Assembly (NCBI GenBank): GCA_035353055.1
Contig: DAOPYW010000002.1
Span: 12,759-76,758, forward strand
Source: JAAYDH01 sp035353055
Lineage (GTDB): Bacteria; Bacillota_I; Bacilli_A; RFN20; CAG-826
Direction of reading: 5' to 3'
DNA: 64,000 nucleotides
This document shows positions 62,797 to 64,000 of this stretch, one piece after another. The translations under genes and the position numbers were made by a program. Every line of letters begins with the position of its first letter. Positions within the stretch are counted from its first letter, which is position 1. The notes under the pieces were generated by a model. It did not search any database and had not been told where the DNA came from. It saw nothing but the letters and a program-made list of their open reading frames with translations.

Positions 62797-63983
62797 TAAC
62801 TTACGATCATATTATGGTTCGCTTTGGCGAGCTTTCCACCAAAGGAAAAAACAAAAAAGACTTTATCAATACTTTAGCGAGCAACATTCGCTTAGCATTA
62901 AGAGATTTTCCCGCGCTTGGAATTCAGACTCGCTACGATCATATCTATGTCGCTTTAAATGGAATCGACTGCCAATCAATTATTCAAAGGCTCCAAGAAA
63001 TCAGTGGGATTCACTCGCTTTCTTTAGTCTATAAATGCTCGCGAGAAATGACAGAAATGAGCCAAGCCGCTCTAGCGTTAATCGAAGAAGAGCAAGGCTC
63101 AACCTTTAAGATAAAATGCAAAAGAAGCGACAAAAAATATCCTTTAGTCTCCGAGCAAATCACCCGAGAAATCGCGGGATATATCCTCCGCAATACTTCT
63201 TTAAAGGTTGATGTCCATCAACCTGACATTTGGCTATCGATCGAAGTGAGAGAAGAGGCCACCTATATTTTTTGCCATACCTTTTTAGGGGCTGGCGGCT
63301 ATCCTCTCGGAGTGGGTGGAAAAACCATGCACATGCTCTCGGGAGGCATTGATTCCCCCGTCGCCGCTTACCTAATGATGAAAAGAGGAGTGATGATTGA
63401 ATGCATTCATTTCGCCTCGCCTCCCTACACTCAAGCCGGAGTGATTTACAAGTTAGAAGACTTGCTCCATACCTTAAATAAATATCAACCAAAAATTCGC
63501 CTCCATATCATTCCATTCACGAAGATTCAGGAAGCCATCTACGACCACGCGGATGAGAGCTACTGTATTACCTTAATGAGAAGAATGATGTTCCGCTTAG
63601 CAGATCGCTTAGCGAGAAAGCGAAATTGCCCGGTGATTTCCAGCGGGGAATCAATCGGCCAAGTGGCTAGTCAGACTCTTCAATCAATGCATGTGATTAA
63701 CGCTGTCACTAATCTCCCCATTCTTCGCCCTTGTGCGACGATGGATAAGACCGAAATCATCACGCTTTCCCGCCGTATTGGGACTTACGAAATTTCCATC
63801 CGCCCTTACGAAGATTGCTGCACGATATTTACTCCAAAGGCCCCGAAGACTGCGCCTCATCTCGATCAAGTGCTAGCCTTTGAAGCAAAATTTGATTACG
63901 AATCATTGATTGCCGAAGCCATCGCAAATGTCGAGACCAAAGTGCTGTCATTTGACGATGCTAATATCGAAGATATTCTCTAA
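62793..63983 (+). CDS. thiI: tRNA 4-thiouridine synthase ThiI
   Basis: The 396-aa enzyme thiolates U8 of tRNA. It has an N-terminal ferredoxin-like/THUMP region (about 1-165; 'RFGELSTKGKNKKDFI', 'YPLVSEQITREIAGYI') and a PP-loop domain with 'LLSGGIDSPVAAYLMMKRG' (about 182 onward) and 'GESIGQVASQTLQSM'. There is no C-terminal rhodanese domain, as in Bacillus ThiI, where the desulfurase gene product supplies sulfur directly. The stop TAA is at 63981-63983, so the gene is complete. Confidence 0.95.
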   Translation: MITYDHIMVRFGELSTKGKNKKDFINTLASNIRLALRDFPALGIQTRYDHIYVALNGIDCQSIIQRLQEISGIHSLSLVYKCSREMTEMSQAALALIEEEQGSTFKIKCKRSDKKYPLVSEQITREIAGYILRNTSLKVDVHQPDIWLSIEVREEATYIFCHTFLGAGGYPLGVGGKTMHMLSGGIDSPVAAYLMMKRGVMIECIHFASPPYTQAGVIYKLEDLLHTLNKYQPKIRLHIIPFTKIQEAIYDHADESYCITLMRRMMFRLADRLARKRNCPVISSGESIGQVASQTLQSMHVINAVTNLPILRPCATMDKTEIITLSRRIGTYEISIRPYEDCCTIFTPKAPKTAPHLDQVLAFEAKFDYESLIAEAIANVETKVLSFDDANIEDIL

Positions 63984-64000
63984 TAAAAAAACTCCAATTT

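Noticed and set aside
1..64000. UGA recoded as tryptophan, as in mycoplasmas
   Set aside because: TGA is a clean stop for atpI, ppa, rlmN, rsgA, glgC and nifZ at the expected C-termini, and Trp is coded by TGG.
1..64000. tRNA genes, CRISPR arrays or insertion sequences
   Set aside because: No cloverleaf-like gene, spaced direct repeats or transposase was seen in the intergenic regions or coding sequences.

Overview
The window reads as an ordinary, densely packed chromosome segment from an anaerobic, fermentative member of the Bacilli (Firmicutes), close to the uncultivated tenericute-like gut lineages (RF39/Izemoplasma/Acholeplasma-type). This placement is inference. It rests on moderately AT-rich DNA, short overlapping genes, a pyrophosphate-type phosphofructokinase, small AddA/AddB proteins, and Bacillus-like gene order at two places (gmk-priA-rsmB-rlmN-prpC-prkC-rsgA-rpe with rpmB, and rpsD-ezrA-nifZ-thiI). 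TGA is used as a stop (atpI, ppa, rlmN, rsgA, glgC, nifZ), so the Mycoplasma UGA=Trp code does not apply. No tRNA, rRNA, CRISPR array, insertion sequence or prophage was seen.

Layout. 1-4521: the 3' part of a giant, repeat-built, probably exported protein. 4.5-8.9 kb: yigZ-like, mrp, an M24 aminopeptidase, glpK and a small membrane protein. 9-10.2 kb: a lipoprotein. 10.2-16.8 kb: addB-addA plus a DUF5677-like gene. 16.8-18.4 kb (minus): TGS-uridine kinase. 18.7-26.6 kb: PPi-type pfk followed by a complete F1Fo ATP synthase operon (atpIBEFHAGDC). 26.5-27.3 kb (minus): a thioredoxin-like lipoprotein. 27.5-33.8 kb: adhE, gpsA and the preT/preA dihydropyrimidine dehydrogenase pair. 33.9-35.9 kb: yccF, ppa, trmL and a second thioredoxin-like lipoprotein. 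35.9-46.8 kb: divergent rqcH (minus) and the gmk-to-rpe housekeeping operon. 46.8-47.5 kb (minus): rpmB and a small membrane protein. 47.7-58.9 kb: glgC-glgD-glgA-leuS, then coaX, ECF S-component, pepV, trmB, ytpR and a nicotinate phosphoribosyltransferase. 58.9-59.5 kb (minus): rpsD with a long structured leader. 59.9-64 kb: ezrA, nifZ and thiI.

How it works together. The metabolic genes describe a fermenter: glycogen synthesis, PPi-linked glycolysis, ethanol formation by AdhE, glycerol-3-phosphate handling (GlpK, GpsA), and an ATP synthase whose c subunit carries a Na+-type, two-carboxylate ion site. CoaX with an ECF S-component, and the nicotinate enzyme, suggest vitamin salvage.

The points most worth a second look are: (a) the RsmB homologue in the canonical rsmB place has lost its SAM motif and both catalytic cysteines; (b) several promoters sit so close to start codons without a Shine-Dalgarno sequence that leaderless translation is likely; (c) the c-subunit E20/E53 pair; (d) the giant repeat protein; (e) the structured rpsD leader. 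I found no clearly new multi-gene system.
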